Shown piece by piece: positions 15,378 to 25,522 of a stretch of DNA of 64,000 nt. The notes under the pieces were generated by a model. The model was not told the origin of the DNA. It searched no databases and worked only from the letters and a program-made list of their open reading frames with translations. A program made the position numbers and the translations under genes. Source of the DNA: Kaistella chaponensis (GTDB taxonomy: Bacteria > Bacteroidota > Bacteroidia > Flavobacteriales > Weeksellaceae); the NCBI RefSeq assembly GCF_900156725.1, contig NZ_FTOI01000012.1:1-64000 (forward strand), read 5' to 3'. Position 1 is the stretch's first letter. Each line of letters opens with the position of its first letter.

Positions 15378-18248
15378 ATGATGAAATATTTTTATGCCTT
15401 ATTTTTAGCCGTGATGCTGCCGTTTTTCGCAGTTGCACAGCAAGTTATTACTTATTCAGTAAGTCCTGTTTCTTTTGATGAAAGCGAGGCCATTACCGTT
15501 ACTTTTAATGTGAATGAAACTGCATTTGGTACAGCCAGTTCGCACGCGCTTTATCTTTGGGCATGGTCAATTGACAGTGCTACTGTTTTGCAGGATTGTC
15601 CGACTAATGGTACATGGACTGCTTCGAACCCTGTGAACAAATTAACCTACGTTTCCTCTTCAGGTGGTATCGGAACTTATACCTATACGATGAATACCGT
15701 GAAATCTTTTTACGGGAACAGGTCTAATCCACTTTCAAAAATTGGAATGTTGGTAAAAACAATCAATGGCAGCGTTCAATCTCAGGATATCTTGATGAAT
15801 GTTGGGAAGTTTCAATTTAATTTAACCAATCCTGTTGAAGCAAGTACAAATGTCGTAACGTCGGGTACAGTGATCAATATTACGGGTACTTCTACCTTAC
15901 CTTCAAATTTTGTTGTGAAAGCAAATGGAACTCCTGTTTATACAAGTTCTGCAGCTTCTACCACTTTGAATTATCCGTATTCTGTAACGCAGGATGCAGC
16001 CATGGAAGTAGTTGCTACCAATGCAGCGGACGGAACGGTGGTGACAAAAAGTTTCACCGTCGCGCTTTCTATTCCGGTACAATCTGCGGCAATTCCTTCC
16101 TACATGAAACAAGGAATTTCTTACGATTCTGCAGATCCTACAAAAGTTGGTTTGGCAATATATGCACCTTCAAAAGCATATGTTCATGTAATCGGAAGTT
16201 TTAATAATTGGGCGGTAAGTGCAAATTATTTGATGAAAAGAGATACAACCAATCCTGATTTGTATTGGTTAGAAATTACAGGTCTTACTCCACAGCAGAT
16301 TTATACTTTCCAGTACAGAACTGCAGACGGAATTAAAGTTGCCGATCCGTATTCTACATTAGTTTTGTCACCTTATGATGATCCTTATATTAATCAAAAT
16401 GCTAATGTATATCCAAATTTGCCGGCTTATCCTACAGGTCAAAATTTTGAAGTTTCGGTCATTCAAACAGCAAAACCTGCATACAATTGGAACGTTACCA
16501 ATTTTGCAAAACCTGCCAAAGAAAACCTTATTGTATATGAATTATTGGTGAGAGATTTTACCACCCAAAAAACATGGCAGTCTTTGATTGACAAAATTTC
16601 TTACCTGAAGTCCTTAAAAATAAATGCCGTGGAATTAATGCCAGTAATGGAATTTGATGGTAACAATTCTTGGGGCTACAATACAGGATTTCATTATGCT
16701 TTGGATAAAGCCTATGGAACGCCAGAAAAATTTAAGGAGTTCATAGACGTTTGTCATCAAAACGGAATTGCGGTTATCTTAGATATTGCACTGAACCACG
16801 CTACAGGAAGAAGCCCAATCGAAAGAATGTGGATGGTTGATCCAAATGGTGATGGATTTGGAGATCCAGCTGCGAATAATCCTTATTTTAATCAAATTGC
16901 AAAACATTCTTATAGTGTTTTCAATGATTTCAACCATTCTTCTGCAGCGACTAAATATTATGTAAACCGCGTTCTCGAACAATGGATTAAAGAATATAAA
17001 GTAGATGGTTTCCGTTGGGATTTAACCAAAGGATTTACCCAAGCTTGTGCTGCAGGTGATGATGCTTGTACGAATCAATATCAGCAAGATCGTGTGAATA
17101 TTCTAAAAGGATATGCAGATTACCAATGGAGTTATGATCCGAGTTCTTATATTATTTTCGAGCATTTAGGAACCGATTCTGAAGAAGCGCAGTGGGCAAA
17201 CTATAAAATAGGCGAAGGAAAAGGTGTGATGATGTGGGATAAACAAACGAATCCTTACAACCAAAACACAATGGGTTACGATACTGGTAGCAATTTTAAT
17301 AGAGTGAAATATTCCGCACACGGTTTTTCTGAGAGAAGAGCAGTAAGTTATGGCGAAAGTCATGATGAAGAAAGATTGATGTACAAAAATCTAACTTCCG
17401 GTGTTTCTGTAGCAGGTTATAACGTAAAAGATTTAGCAACTTCTTTAGAGCGACAAAAAGCTTACGCAGCAGTTTTCCTTACCGTTCCTGGTCCAAAAAT
17501 GATTTGGCAGTTTGCAGAATTAGGGTTTGATAAAAGCATCTACACTTGTGAGAACGGTACCGTGAATACAGAAACAGATTCAACTCCGGGTGATTGTAAA
17601 TTAGATCCTAAACCTTCGGCTTTTGGACTTAATTACGATACCAATGCTGCGCGAAAATCATTGTACGATACTTGGGCGAAAATTTTAGAAATCAGATTGT
17701 CAAGTGATGTTTTCAATACCAAAACCTTTACCGTAGAATCTGGTAACTTGATGCCGAGATTATTTATCTTTAATAACACTACTTCTAGTGCATTGAAAAA
17801 TGTGGTGGTCTTAGCAAACTTTACCTCAAGTACCCAAAATATTGTTCCAGATTTCCCATACACCGGCAGTTGGTACAATTTGATGGATAACACGCAATCA
17901 AATGTAACGAGCACTACCACACCAATCACCATCGAACCAGGTGGGTTTAGAATATTTGGTAATTCAAAAGCTTTGGCAACAAATGAAGCCAATCAAAGTA
18001 AAAATGCAGTGTCACTGGTTCTTACCCAAAATCCGGTAAGCAACGGAACTGCATCGATTCGCTACACCAACGCGAAAAACGGATCATTAGCAATCTATGA
18101 TTTTTCTGGAACTTTGATTAAAACAGTTCAAGTTTCTAAAGATAATGGTGATGAGAATATATCAGTTAATGGTTTGAAAACCGGAATGTATTTTATTCAA
18201 CTGAAATCTGAAAAAGGAATTGCAGTTGCGAAAATGATCGTGAAATAA
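15378..18248 (+). CDS. secreted GH13 alpha-amylase family protein with type IX secretion tail
   Basis: Large exported glycoside hydrolase of 956 residues. A signal peptide (about 1-20) is followed by immunoglobulin-like and CBM48/E-set domains (to about residue 370), then a GH13 barrel. Catalytic features are the nucleophile D548 in VDGFRWDLTKG, the acid/base E595 in IIFEHLG, and H662-D663 in YGESHDEE; region I is ILDIALNHATGR. The last 80 residues form a type IX secretion sorting domain (LTQNPVSNGTASIRYTN... ending VAKMIVK). The protein probably degrades starch or glycogen at the cell surface. Two adjacent ATGs could serve as start. A terminator follows. Confidence 0.93.
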   Translation: MMKYFYALFLAVMLPFFAVAQQVITYSVSPVSFDESEAITVTFNVNETAFGTASSHALYLWAWSIDSATVLQDCPTNGTWTASNPVNKLTYVSSSGGIGTYTYTMNTVKSFYGNRSNPLSKIGMLVKTINGSVQSQDILMNVGKFQFNLTNPVEASTNVVTSGTVINITGTSTLPSNFVVKANGTPVYTSSAASTTLNYPYSVTQDAAMEVVATNAADGTVVTKSFTVALSIPVQSAAIPSYMKQGISYDSADPTKVGLAIYAPSKAYVHVIGSFNNWAVSANYLMKRDTTNPDLYWLEITGLTPQQIYTFQYRTADGIKVADPYSTLVLSPYDDPYINQNANVYPNLPAYPTGQNFEVSVIQTAKPAYNWNVTNFAKPAKENLIVYELLVRDFTTQKTWQSLIDKISYLKSLKINAVELMPVMEFDGNNSWGYNTGFHYALDKAYGTPEKFKEFIDVCHQNGIAVILDIALNHATGRSPIERMWMVDPNGDGFGDPAANNPYFNQIAKHSYSVFNDFNHSSAATKYYVNRVLEQWIKEYKVDGFRWDLTKGFTQACAAGDDACTNQYQQDRVNILKGYADYQWSYDPSSYIIFEHLGTDSEEAQWANYKIGEGKGVMMWDKQTNPYNQNTMGYDTGSNFNRVKYSAHGFSERRAVSYGESHDEERLMYKNLTSGVSVAGYNVKDLATSLERQKAYAAVFLTVPGPKMIWQFAELGFDKSIYTCENGTVNTETDSTPGDCKLDPKPSAFGLNYDTNAARKSLYDTWAKILEIRLSSDVFNTKTFTVESGNLMPRLFIFNNTTSSALKNVVVLANFTSSTQNIVPDFPYTGSWYNLMDNTQSNVTSTTTPITIEPGGFRIFGNSKALATNEANQSKNAVSLVLTQNPVSNGTASIRYTNAKNGSLAIYDFSGTLIKTVQVSKDNGDENISVNGLKTGMYFIQLKSEKGIAVAKMIVK

Positions 18249-18266
18249 GTTTTTTCAATAATAGTG

Positions 18267-18307
18267 AAGACCGGTTTGCAGCTACTGTAAACCGGTCTTT
18301 TTTTTTA
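18267..18307. terminator. bidirectional terminator between the amylase and oxygenase-like genes
   Basis: AAGACCGGTTT pairs perfectly with AAACCGGTCTT around an 11-nt loop and is flanked by T-rich sequence. It lies between two convergent genes. Confidence 0.8.
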
Positions 18308-19501
18308 ATAATTAAAATCTTTTGGCGTATGTTTGATGTAATCGTCCAGAACTTTTAACTGTTGTAAACTTCCCATTTCAACCAGCTTTTGATACTGCTG
18401 AAAGTTGCGAAGATATATTTTTTGGGAGACCAAATTTCCTTTTCTAACGATTTTTGGAAAGATGGAAAATGCTTTATGAGGTTTAGGAATCTGCAAACGC
18501 TGATTAATTTCTTCATCCAACAGATGCCAATTCATGCTTTGATGAAGTCGAAGCAACATTTTTCGCTGAAAAGCATAGTTATAAATGGTGTTGTCTAAAT
18601 TTTCCTGAAGTAAAGCTTTGGCGAGATGCGCAGAATCTTCATCTCCTTGCTCTTGAATCGTAGTCCACCAATAAAATTGTTCTACTGCGTACTGACGGTT
18701 TTCAGGTAAGAATTGAGGGGGAATTCCCAGCAAATATCCGATGTATTTCCAAAGGTGAAATACTCCTTTTTCTTCTTCTGATGAAATCTCAATTCCGAGT
18801 TTTTTTAAACCCTGCATGAAAACTAATGAAAAACCGGTGTAGGTTGCAATCATATCCCAGGAATTGATCGGTTCGCCCCAATTTTGAAAATTCCAAGTGG
18901 TTTTTTCTTTGATCTTTAATCTTGCATAAGAATGCATCAATCGGGTTCTCACAATCAGTTGATATGCCTCGGAATTTATTGTTAAAGCATTTTCCCGAGT
19001 CACCCTGATCCAGAATTCCAAGGTGTCTTTCAATCGCTTCACTGCGCCTTTTTTTAAAGCTCCTGTGAAAATTAATGGTTTGTTGAGGTAGGCGAAATCA
19101 TAACCACCCATCAAAGTAAAATCCCGAAGAATAATTAAACCGTTTGCGCCCGTTCTCATGCAAAATCTTGCGCCGACATTGGCTAAGTTTACATCGAACC
19201 AATCGGGAGTTTTCTGCATTTGAAGAAAGAAATTCTTTACATTTTCCTGCACTGTTTCATTTTCAGATATAGAGTGTTCTGAATATTTTTTGATTAAAGC
19301 ACTCGCTTCGGTGTAGGGAAGTTTTAGATAAGTTTCTTGTACCAATAAATCTCCCAAATCATCGATTTGATGGTAAAGTGGCGAGAGTTTTTGAAAGGTT
19401 TGAGGGTTCGGTTTTATATTCGCCCAATCGAGAAGTTCCTTTCCATTTCCTTTTTCCCAGTAATTTTTAAAGCAGGATGAATTTTGAAATTTTGGTGTCA
19501 T
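18305..19501 (-). CDS. oxygenase MpaB family protein (DUF2236, Lcp-like)
   Basis: Protein of 398 residues of the DUF2236 family, which includes the fungal MpaB oxygenase and the latex-clearing protein Lcp, a haem b dioxygenase that cleaves polyisoprene. Family-like segments are GARFCMRTGANGLIILRDFTLMGGY near residue 105, FTGALKKGAVKRLKDTLEFWIRVT near 145, and a helical domain with HSYARLK near 190. It has no signal peptide, so it is probably cytoplasmic. The substrate is unknown; Lcp activity on rubber is not implied. It stands alone between the amylase terminator and the gapA-side stretch. Confidence 0.82.
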   Translation of the reverse strand: MTPKFQNSSCFKNYWEKGNGKELLDWANIKPNPQTFQKLSPLYHQIDDLGDLLVQETYLKLPYTEASALIKKYSEHSISENETVQENVKNFFLQMQKTPDWFDVNLANVGARFCMRTGANGLIILRDFTLMGGYDFAYLNKPLIFTGALKKGAVKRLKDTLEFWIRVTRENALTINSEAYQLIVRTRLMHSYARLKIKEKTTWNFQNWGEPINSWDMIATYTGFSLVFMQGLKKLGIEISSEEEKGVFHLWKYIGYLLGIPPQFLPENRQYAVEQFYWWTTIQEQGDEDSAHLAKALLQENLDNTIYNYAFQRKMLLRLHQSMNWHLLDEEINQRLQIPKPHKAFSIFPKIVRKGNLVSQKIYLRNFQQYQKLVEMGSLQQLKVLDDYIKHTPKDFNY

Positions 19502-19923
19502 GTTTTTTGATGGTTTAATGGATGGTGGAATCTTTTAACGCAAAGTTCGCAGAAAAAATCTCAAATGAATACTTTCTAACATTAAGTTCGCATAGGCGCG
19601 TCGCTTAGCAAAGAAAACTCAAATATTATTGTATAAATTAAGATAATTTTCTTACAATTTTTCAGCCGAGTCTTTTTATTTTGTGGGTTTTGCAATAGGG
19701 ATAGAAGTGGAAATTCTTTTTCCGCATTGCCACTTTCTGTTTTTAAAATTTTACCGATTCGGAAAAAGATTGACTCAAATTTTTATTTTTCATCAAATTC
19801 GGCGAAACTCTTTCCTCATTTTGCAACGAATAGCTCGACCCAAAAAGGATTGTCTAAAACTTTAATAAAAAAACCTCCCGAATTCCGAGAGGTTGATATT
19901 AGCAATTGCTCAATATTGTTGAT
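19502..19923. other. intergenic stretch with a dispersed repeat
   Basis: 422 bases lie between two minus-strand genes. Positions 19536-19614 hold, in inverted orientation, the repeat with CGCAAAGTTCGC and CGCTTAGCAAAG that also occurs at about 5258 and 8835. The rest is AT-rich with two overlapping short frames on the plus strand that lack protein-like features. The gapA terminator lies at the right end. Confidence 0.5.
19864..19894 (-). terminator. terminator after gapA
   Basis: Read on the minus strand, AACCTC pairs with GAGGTT with further inner pairing, followed by a run of T. It begins about 30 bases beyond the gapA stop codon. Confidence 0.75.
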
Positions 19924-20943
<1,020 letters not shown>

Positions 20944-20960
20944 TTAAATTTATAGTTGTA

Positions 20961-21947
20961 TTAAATTGCAAGAATTTCTGATATTTTCAGTAATTCCTGA
21001 TCCATTTCGTTGTGTTTTTTAATGGCTTCTTCGATCGAAGTGTAGGTGAGTTTGTTGGATTGCATTCCTGCCATCACATTGGTTTTCCCCTCCATTAAAC
21101 CAATCACAGCACCATATCCTAATCGACTTGCTAAAACGCGATCTGCACAACTTGGGGAACCTCCTCGCTGAATGTGTCCTAAAATGGTAACACGAATATC
21201 ATAATCTGGAAAACCTACTTGAGTCGCTTTTGCGAGATCATAAATGCTTCCTAATTTTTCTCCTTCTGCCACAACGACGATACTTGAGGATTTTCCGGCT
21301 TTTTCTGCTCTTTCAAAAACTTCAAATAAATCTTCAATGCTGTCTTTTTTTTCAGGAATTAAAATATCAATGGCGCCCGTTGCTAAACCACTGTTGAGAG
21401 CGATAAAACCAGCGTCACGTCCCATTACTTCCACAAAAAAAACTCTGTTGTGTGAAGTTGCCGTGTCCCGAATTTTATCAATCGCTTCCATCGCGGTATT
21501 GAGTGCGGTGTCGTAACCAATCGTATTGTCGGTTCCAAAAATATCGTTATCGATGGTTCCTGGAATGCCAATTACTTTAATCCCGTATTCTTCATAAAAG
21601 ATCTTTGCACCTTTGAAAGTTCCGTCTCCACCAATACAAACCATTCCTTCGATACCGTGTTTAACACAATTATCATAGGCTTTTTGTCGGCCTTCTTTGG
21701 TCATGAATTCTTTGGATCGGGCAGATTTTAGAATTGTTCCACCTTCGGTGATGATGTTTTTAACAGAGCGAGGTCCCATTCTTGTAAAATCATTATTGAT
21801 CAAACCATTATAGCCTTCTCTTACTCCGTAACATTCTAGATTATAGTAGCTTGCTGTTCTCACAACCGCTCTTAACGCGGCATTCATACCGGGCGAATCG
21901 CCACCGGAAGTGAAAACTGCAATCTTTTTTACAGCGCTTTCTTTCAT
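20961..21947 (-). CDS. pfkA: 6-phosphofructokinase
   Basis: ATP-dependent phosphofructokinase of 328 residues, phosphorylating fructose 6-phosphate at the committed step of glycolysis. The ATP-binding TSGGDSPGMNAALRAVVR is at about residues 13-30, with GGDGTFKGA near 105 and the substrate-binding TIDNDIFGTDNTIGYDTA near 130. The conserved VEVMGRDAGFIAL is near 172, and LGHIQRGGSPSC near 255. An acidic TIDND motif is the ATP-dependent type. It is first in a likely pfkA-gapA operon. A -7 box is seen 18 bases upstream on the minus strand. Confidence 0.97.
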   Translation of the reverse strand: MKESAVKKIAVFTSGGDSPGMNAALRAVVRTASYYNLECYGVREGYNGLINNDFTRMGPRSVKNIITEGGTILKSARSKEFMTKEGRQKAYDNCVKHGIEGMVCIGGDGTFKGAKIFYEEYGIKVIGIPGTIDNDIFGTDNTIGYDTALNTAMEAIDKIRDTATSHNRVFFVEVMGRDAGFIALNSGLATGAIDILIPEKKDSIEDLFEVFERAEKAGKSSSIVVVAEGEKLGSIYDLAKATQVGFPDYDIRVTILGHIQRGGSPSCADRVLASRLGYGAVIGLMEGKTNVMAGMQSNKLTYTSIEEAIKKHNEMDQELLKISEILAI

Positions 21948-21964
21948 ACATTAAAATTTCAGCA

Positions 21965-21972
21965 CAAATTTA
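21965..21972 (-). promoter_or_regulatory. -7 promoter element of pfkA-gapA
   Basis: On the minus strand it reads TAAATTTG, a match to TAnnTTTG, ending 18 bases before the pfkA start codon. The predicted 5' leader is about 14 nt. Confidence 0.55.
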
Positions 21973-22026
21973 CGAAAACAAGTTTAAAGATTAAAGCTTT
22001 GTCAAAGAACATTTGGTAAAAATGAT

Positions 22027-22034
22027 TAGTTTTG
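22027..22034 (+). promoter_or_regulatory. -7 element abutting the start of the small His/Cys protein gene
   Basis: TAGTTTTG matches TAnnTTTG and ends 4 bases before the ATG at 22039, predicting a leaderless message. It is divergent from the pfkA promoter. Confidence 0.55.
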
Positions 22035-22038
22035 CAGA

Positions 22039-22395
22039 ATGGTTAGAGAAATAGAATTCAAAAGAATTTTCGCGACCTTTTTTGGAGGCGTTTATATCTT
22101 TGTGGCTTTATTTTCTCAGAACTTTCACCACCACGGAAGCGCCGAGATTTTCAAGGACTTTCATTTTAAAAAATCAGAGAAAACCTTTTCGACCGATACG
22201 AGTGTTGAAGTTTTTTCCGATTGTCTTTCCTGTCATATTTTGCATGCTGGGAATTTCCTCGTTCCGCAGGATTTTCAGTTGAGCTTTCTTCAATTTGGTG
22301 ATTTCCAAAAACAAATCTTTTCCTATCAACAAAGATTTGCAAAACGCGAATTTTTCTATTTACCACTTCGCGGTCCTCCTGTAAATTTCATTTAG
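22039..22395 (+). CDS. small His/Cys membrane-anchored protein, DUF2946-like
   Basis: Protein of 118 residues with one N-terminal membrane or signal segment (about 10-27, IFATFFGGVYIFVALFS). A histidine cluster FHHHG follows at about 29-33. A CLSCH motif lies at about 62-66, and the protein ends with LPLRGPPVNFI. The RGPP ending with metal-type residues recalls DUF2946 proteins found beside copper-related TonB receptors, but the match is loose. The CxxCH string could bind haem or metal; a single such motif in a protein this small is not proof. It sits 89 bases upstream of a TonB receptor gene, so a metal-uptake role is inferred. Confidence 0.6.
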   Translation: MVREIEFKRIFATFFGGVYIFVALFSQNFHHHGSAEIFKDFHFKKSEKTFSTDTSVEVFSDCLSCHILHAGNFLVPQDFQLSFLQFGDFQKQIFSYQQRFAKREFFYLPLRGPPVNFI

Positions 22396-22484
22396 TAGTA
22401 TCTATTTTCAAGAAAAATGTTAGTGAAAGGTTTGTTTTCAAGTCTTCGCATTTTTCTGTTTTATCCATTCTAAAATTTAATTTA

Positions 22485-24869
22485 ATGAAATTTACATTCA
22501 ATATCATGTTGATCTTTTTCGGATTAACGTTTTTCAGCGCACAAAACACCTTCAAAGTTCAGGGAAAAATCATCGATTTTCATGATAAAGTACCTTTAGA
22601 AAAAGCGACCATTAAAATTGGTAATTTTACCCAAACCTCAGATTCTTCGGGGAATTTTACTTTTCCTTCGCTGCAAAAAGGAACTTATACTTTAACCGCA
22701 ATTCATCCGGATTGTGCAAGTTTTACAGAGCAATTAACCATTAATAAAAATCTAGAAATAACCCTCAATTTAGAACATCATGTTAAAGATATTGAAACGG
22801 TTTTGATTCATGGGACACATAAAAATAAGAATTCATTAATCATAAAGACTTTAGATAAAAAAGAGTTAGAGAGAAATTCTACGGAAAATTTAGGCAATAT
22901 TTTGACCTCAATTTCCGGAGTTGGTGCCTTGAAAACAGGAAATAATATCACAAAACCTATTATTCATGGACTTTACGGAAGTCGAGTAGCGATGATCAAC
23001 AACGGGGTGAAAATGGCGGAACAAGAATGGGGAGTTGAAAATGCACCAAATGTTGATGTGAATCAATTTGAACATCTTGATGTCATCAAAGGAGCTTCTG
23101 CCTTAAAATACGGAAGCGACGCAATTGGAGGAGCTGTTTTGATGATTCCCGAAACGTTCAAAAAAGCCGATACTTTGCGTGGATCGGCAAATTTTTCTGG
23201 AATTTCCAACGGAAAAGGAGTTGGTTTTGACTTGAATTTAGTGAAAACCTGGAAGAACAATTGGGCTGTAAAAACCACGGGAAGTTTTAAAAAATTGGGT
23301 GATTTGAATACGCCCGATTATCTTTTAATGAATACCGGATTGAACTTTAATGCATTTGGATTAAGCGTTCAAAATAACAGTTTTTTGCAGGGAATTTCTT
23401 TTGATTATAGTGTTACGAATCAGGAAATTGGTATTTTCCGAGGGTCACATATTGGGAATTTAGATGATTTCTATACTGTTTTGAATTCTGATGTTCCCAT
23501 TTATCAACGTGATTTTTCCTATTCCATCGATAATCCGAAGCAGGATATTCAACATCACCTGGCGAAAATTTCTGCTTATAAAAGATTTGGGAATTTTGGG
23601 AAAATTTCGGTGGATTACAGTTTGCAATACAATCACCGCCGAGAATTTGATGTGAGAAGAGGTGAGCTTTACACGATTCCATCTTTGGATTTGGAATTGA
23701 TCACGAATCAATTGAACATCAATAACTTGATAGAAAGAGCCAATTGGAATTGGGAAACCGGAATCGATTTAAGCTACCAAAATAACTATTCAACTCCTGA
23801 AACACAGGCAAGAAGATTGGTGCCGAATTATAATAAATATTCGGGTGGAATGTATTCAATCTTTAAATACAATTTTTCACCAAAATTTAATGTTGAAGCA
23901 GGTTTGAGATATGATTTAACGCAGTATAAAGTTAAAAAATGGTACGACGAAAGCGACTGGAATAATTTATATGCAACCGATTTTTCTCAATTTTATGTGA
24001 AAACAGACGGAAATAGGGTTTTTACCGAACCAGTTTTGAATTTTGAGAATTTATCTTTTAATGCGGGAATTCAATGGGTTCCGTCGGAACAATTTAATCT
24101 TAAGCTGAATTATGCGAAAGTAGGAAGATCGCCGAATATTGCAGAACTTTTTGCTGATGGACTTCATCATTCAGCCTCCGTTTTAGAACTCGGAAATATG
24201 GGTTTGAAAAATGAAGATGGCAATCAATTTAATTTGAATATCGATTCTAAACTCAATGTTTTAGACGGTCTTCAGATTTCAGTTAATCCATATTTATTTC
24301 TAACCAAAAATTTCATCAATCAAATTCCGACGGGAGTTCAGAACACGATTCGCGGCGTTTTTCCGGTGTGGACTTATGTGCAGATCGATGCGCAAATGTA
24401 TGGAATTGATGTCGATGCGAAGTTGGCGATCAATAAAAATTTCACCTACAGTGGTCGTTTTTCTTACGTGAATGGACAAGATACAACCAATGATGAACCC
24501 TTAATTTTAATGCTTCCACCCAATTTTGCCAACAGTTTGGAGTTTTCGAAAAGCGGTTGGAAGAATTTCTATTTTAAAGTAGAAAATCAAACCGTTTTGC
24601 ATCAAACACGTTTCCCAATCTTTAATCCTACCATTCAGATTTATGAAAATGGAGTAGAAGTAGACAAAACGTTGGATTTATCAACACCACCACCAACTTA
24701 TTCTTTGTGGAACTTACAAACCGGTTTCGATTTCGACAAACATTTTTCGGTTGGTTTAAATATGATTAATGTTTTCAATAAAAACTACAAAGATTATCTG
24801 AACAGAATGCGGTATTTCTCTTATGAAATGGGCAGAAACATAATCTTCAATGTAAAGTATAAATTCTAA
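22485..24869 (+). CDS. TonB-dependent outer-membrane receptor, probably for a metal or metal complex
   Basis: Outer-membrane receptor of 794 residues. It has a signal peptide (1-19), a carboxypeptidase-like regulatory domain (about 24-105), a plug domain with KPIIHGLYGSRVAMINNGVK and VIKGASALKYGSDAIGGAV (about 125-225), then a 22-strand barrel ending in NIIFNVKYKF with the terminal aromatic residue. The plug phrase is of the type seen in ZnuD and haem/metal receptors. The preceding His/Cys protein and the following small lipoprotein suggest a metal-uptake locus; zinc, copper or iron cannot be told apart. Confidence 0.88.
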   Translation: MKFTFNIMLIFFGLTFFSAQNTFKVQGKIIDFHDKVPLEKATIKIGNFTQTSDSSGNFTFPSLQKGTYTLTAIHPDCASFTEQLTINKNLEITLNLEHHVKDIETVLIHGTHKNKNSLIIKTLDKKELERNSTENLGNILTSISGVGALKTGNNITKPIIHGLYGSRVAMINNGVKMAEQEWGVENAPNVDVNQFEHLDVIKGASALKYGSDAIGGAVLMIPETFKKADTLRGSANFSGISNGKGVGFDLNLVKTWKNNWAVKTTGSFKKLGDLNTPDYLLMNTGLNFNAFGLSVQNNSFLQGISFDYSVTNQEIGIFRGSHIGNLDDFYTVLNSDVPIYQRDFSYSIDNPKQDIQHHLAKISAYKRFGNFGKISVDYSLQYNHRREFDVRRGELYTIPSLDLELITNQLNINNLIERANWNWETGIDLSYQNNYSTPETQARRLVPNYNKYSGGMYSIFKYNFSPKFNVEAGLRYDLTQYKVKKWYDESDWNNLYATDFSQFYVKTDGNRVFTEPVLNFENLSFNAGIQWVPSEQFNLKLNYAKVGRSPNIAELFADGLHHSASVLELGNMGLKNEDGNQFNLNIDSKLNVLDGLQISVNPYLFLTKNFINQIPTGVQNTIRGVFPVWTYVQIDAQMYGIDVDAKLAINKNFTYSGRFSYVNGQDTTNDEPLILMLPPNFANSLEFSKSGWKNFYFKVENQTVLHQTRFPIFNPTIQIYENGVEVDKTLDLSTPPPTYSLWNLQTGFDFDKHFSVGLNMINVFNKNYKDYLNRMRYFSYEMGRNIIFNVKYKF

Positions 24870-24880
24870 AAAAATAAAAA

Positions 24881-25438
24881 ATGACTTCAATTAAAAACTT
24901 TAAATATATCGTCTTTATTTTCCTTGCTGTAATTTCAATAAGTTGCTCGAGAGCAGATGAAGACGCAGATGTACTTTCGCAGGAAGATATTTCAAACATT
25001 ATTCTGAATGTGAAAAATGATGCAAGTGGTATTTCTCAAACGTATAATTATACCTTAAACTCTGCCACAAATCCCATCATAAAATTAACAGATGGTGCAA
25101 ATTATACCGTAACTGCCATTTTTAAAAATGGGAATGAAGACGAAACAGAAAGTATAAAAGCAGCGAAAGACGAGCATTTTCTCATTTATGATTTTCAAGG
25201 TTCTCAAATTAATGTAACTCGAGAAGATGATGAATCTTCTACCAGAAGCGACGGAAAAAAAGTGGGATTAATTACAAAATGGAATGTTGTAAAGGCACAA
25301 AACTCAGTTTCGCCTTCTTTAATTTTAACCCTTATTCATGATGCCACCTCCGTAAATGAATCGTTAAACGGAAGCGCATTCGGAAGTGTAGAAGGTGGTG
25401 AAACCGATGCGATGGCGACTTTTAGCATTAGTAATTGA
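24881..25438 (+). CDS. small lipoprotein linked to the TonB receptor
   Basis: Lipoprotein of 185 residues. The signal ends in the lipobox ISISC, giving a lipidated cysteine near residue 22, followed by an acidic linker (SRADEDADV). The mature part is a beta-rich domain with no motif I can name; the YTVTAIFKNGNEDETESI segment looks like an immunoglobulin-like or ligand-binding fold. It follows the TonB receptor by 11 bases, so it is almost surely co-transcribed and likely sits at the outer membrane with the receptor. Confidence 0.75.
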   Translation: MTSIKNFKYIVFIFLAVISISCSRADEDADVLSQEDISNIILNVKNDASGISQTYNYTLNSATNPIIKLTDGANYTVTAIFKNGNEDETESIKAAKDEHFLIYDFQGSQINVTREDDESSTRSDGKKVGLITKWNVVKAQNSVSPSLILTLIHDATSVNESLNGSAFGSVEGGETDAMATFSISN

Positions 25439-25489
25439 TTTTTAACGTTTTTTAGCAATTGAAAACTCTTAAAACCTAAAAAAAATTCC

Positions 25490-25497
25490 TATTTTTG
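25490..25497 (+). promoter_or_regulatory. -7 promoter element of tig
   Basis: TATTTTTG matches TAnnTTTG and lies 26 bases before the trigger factor start codon. Confidence 0.55.
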
Positions 25498-25522
25498 CAA
25501 CCTAAAAATTCAATTAATTATA

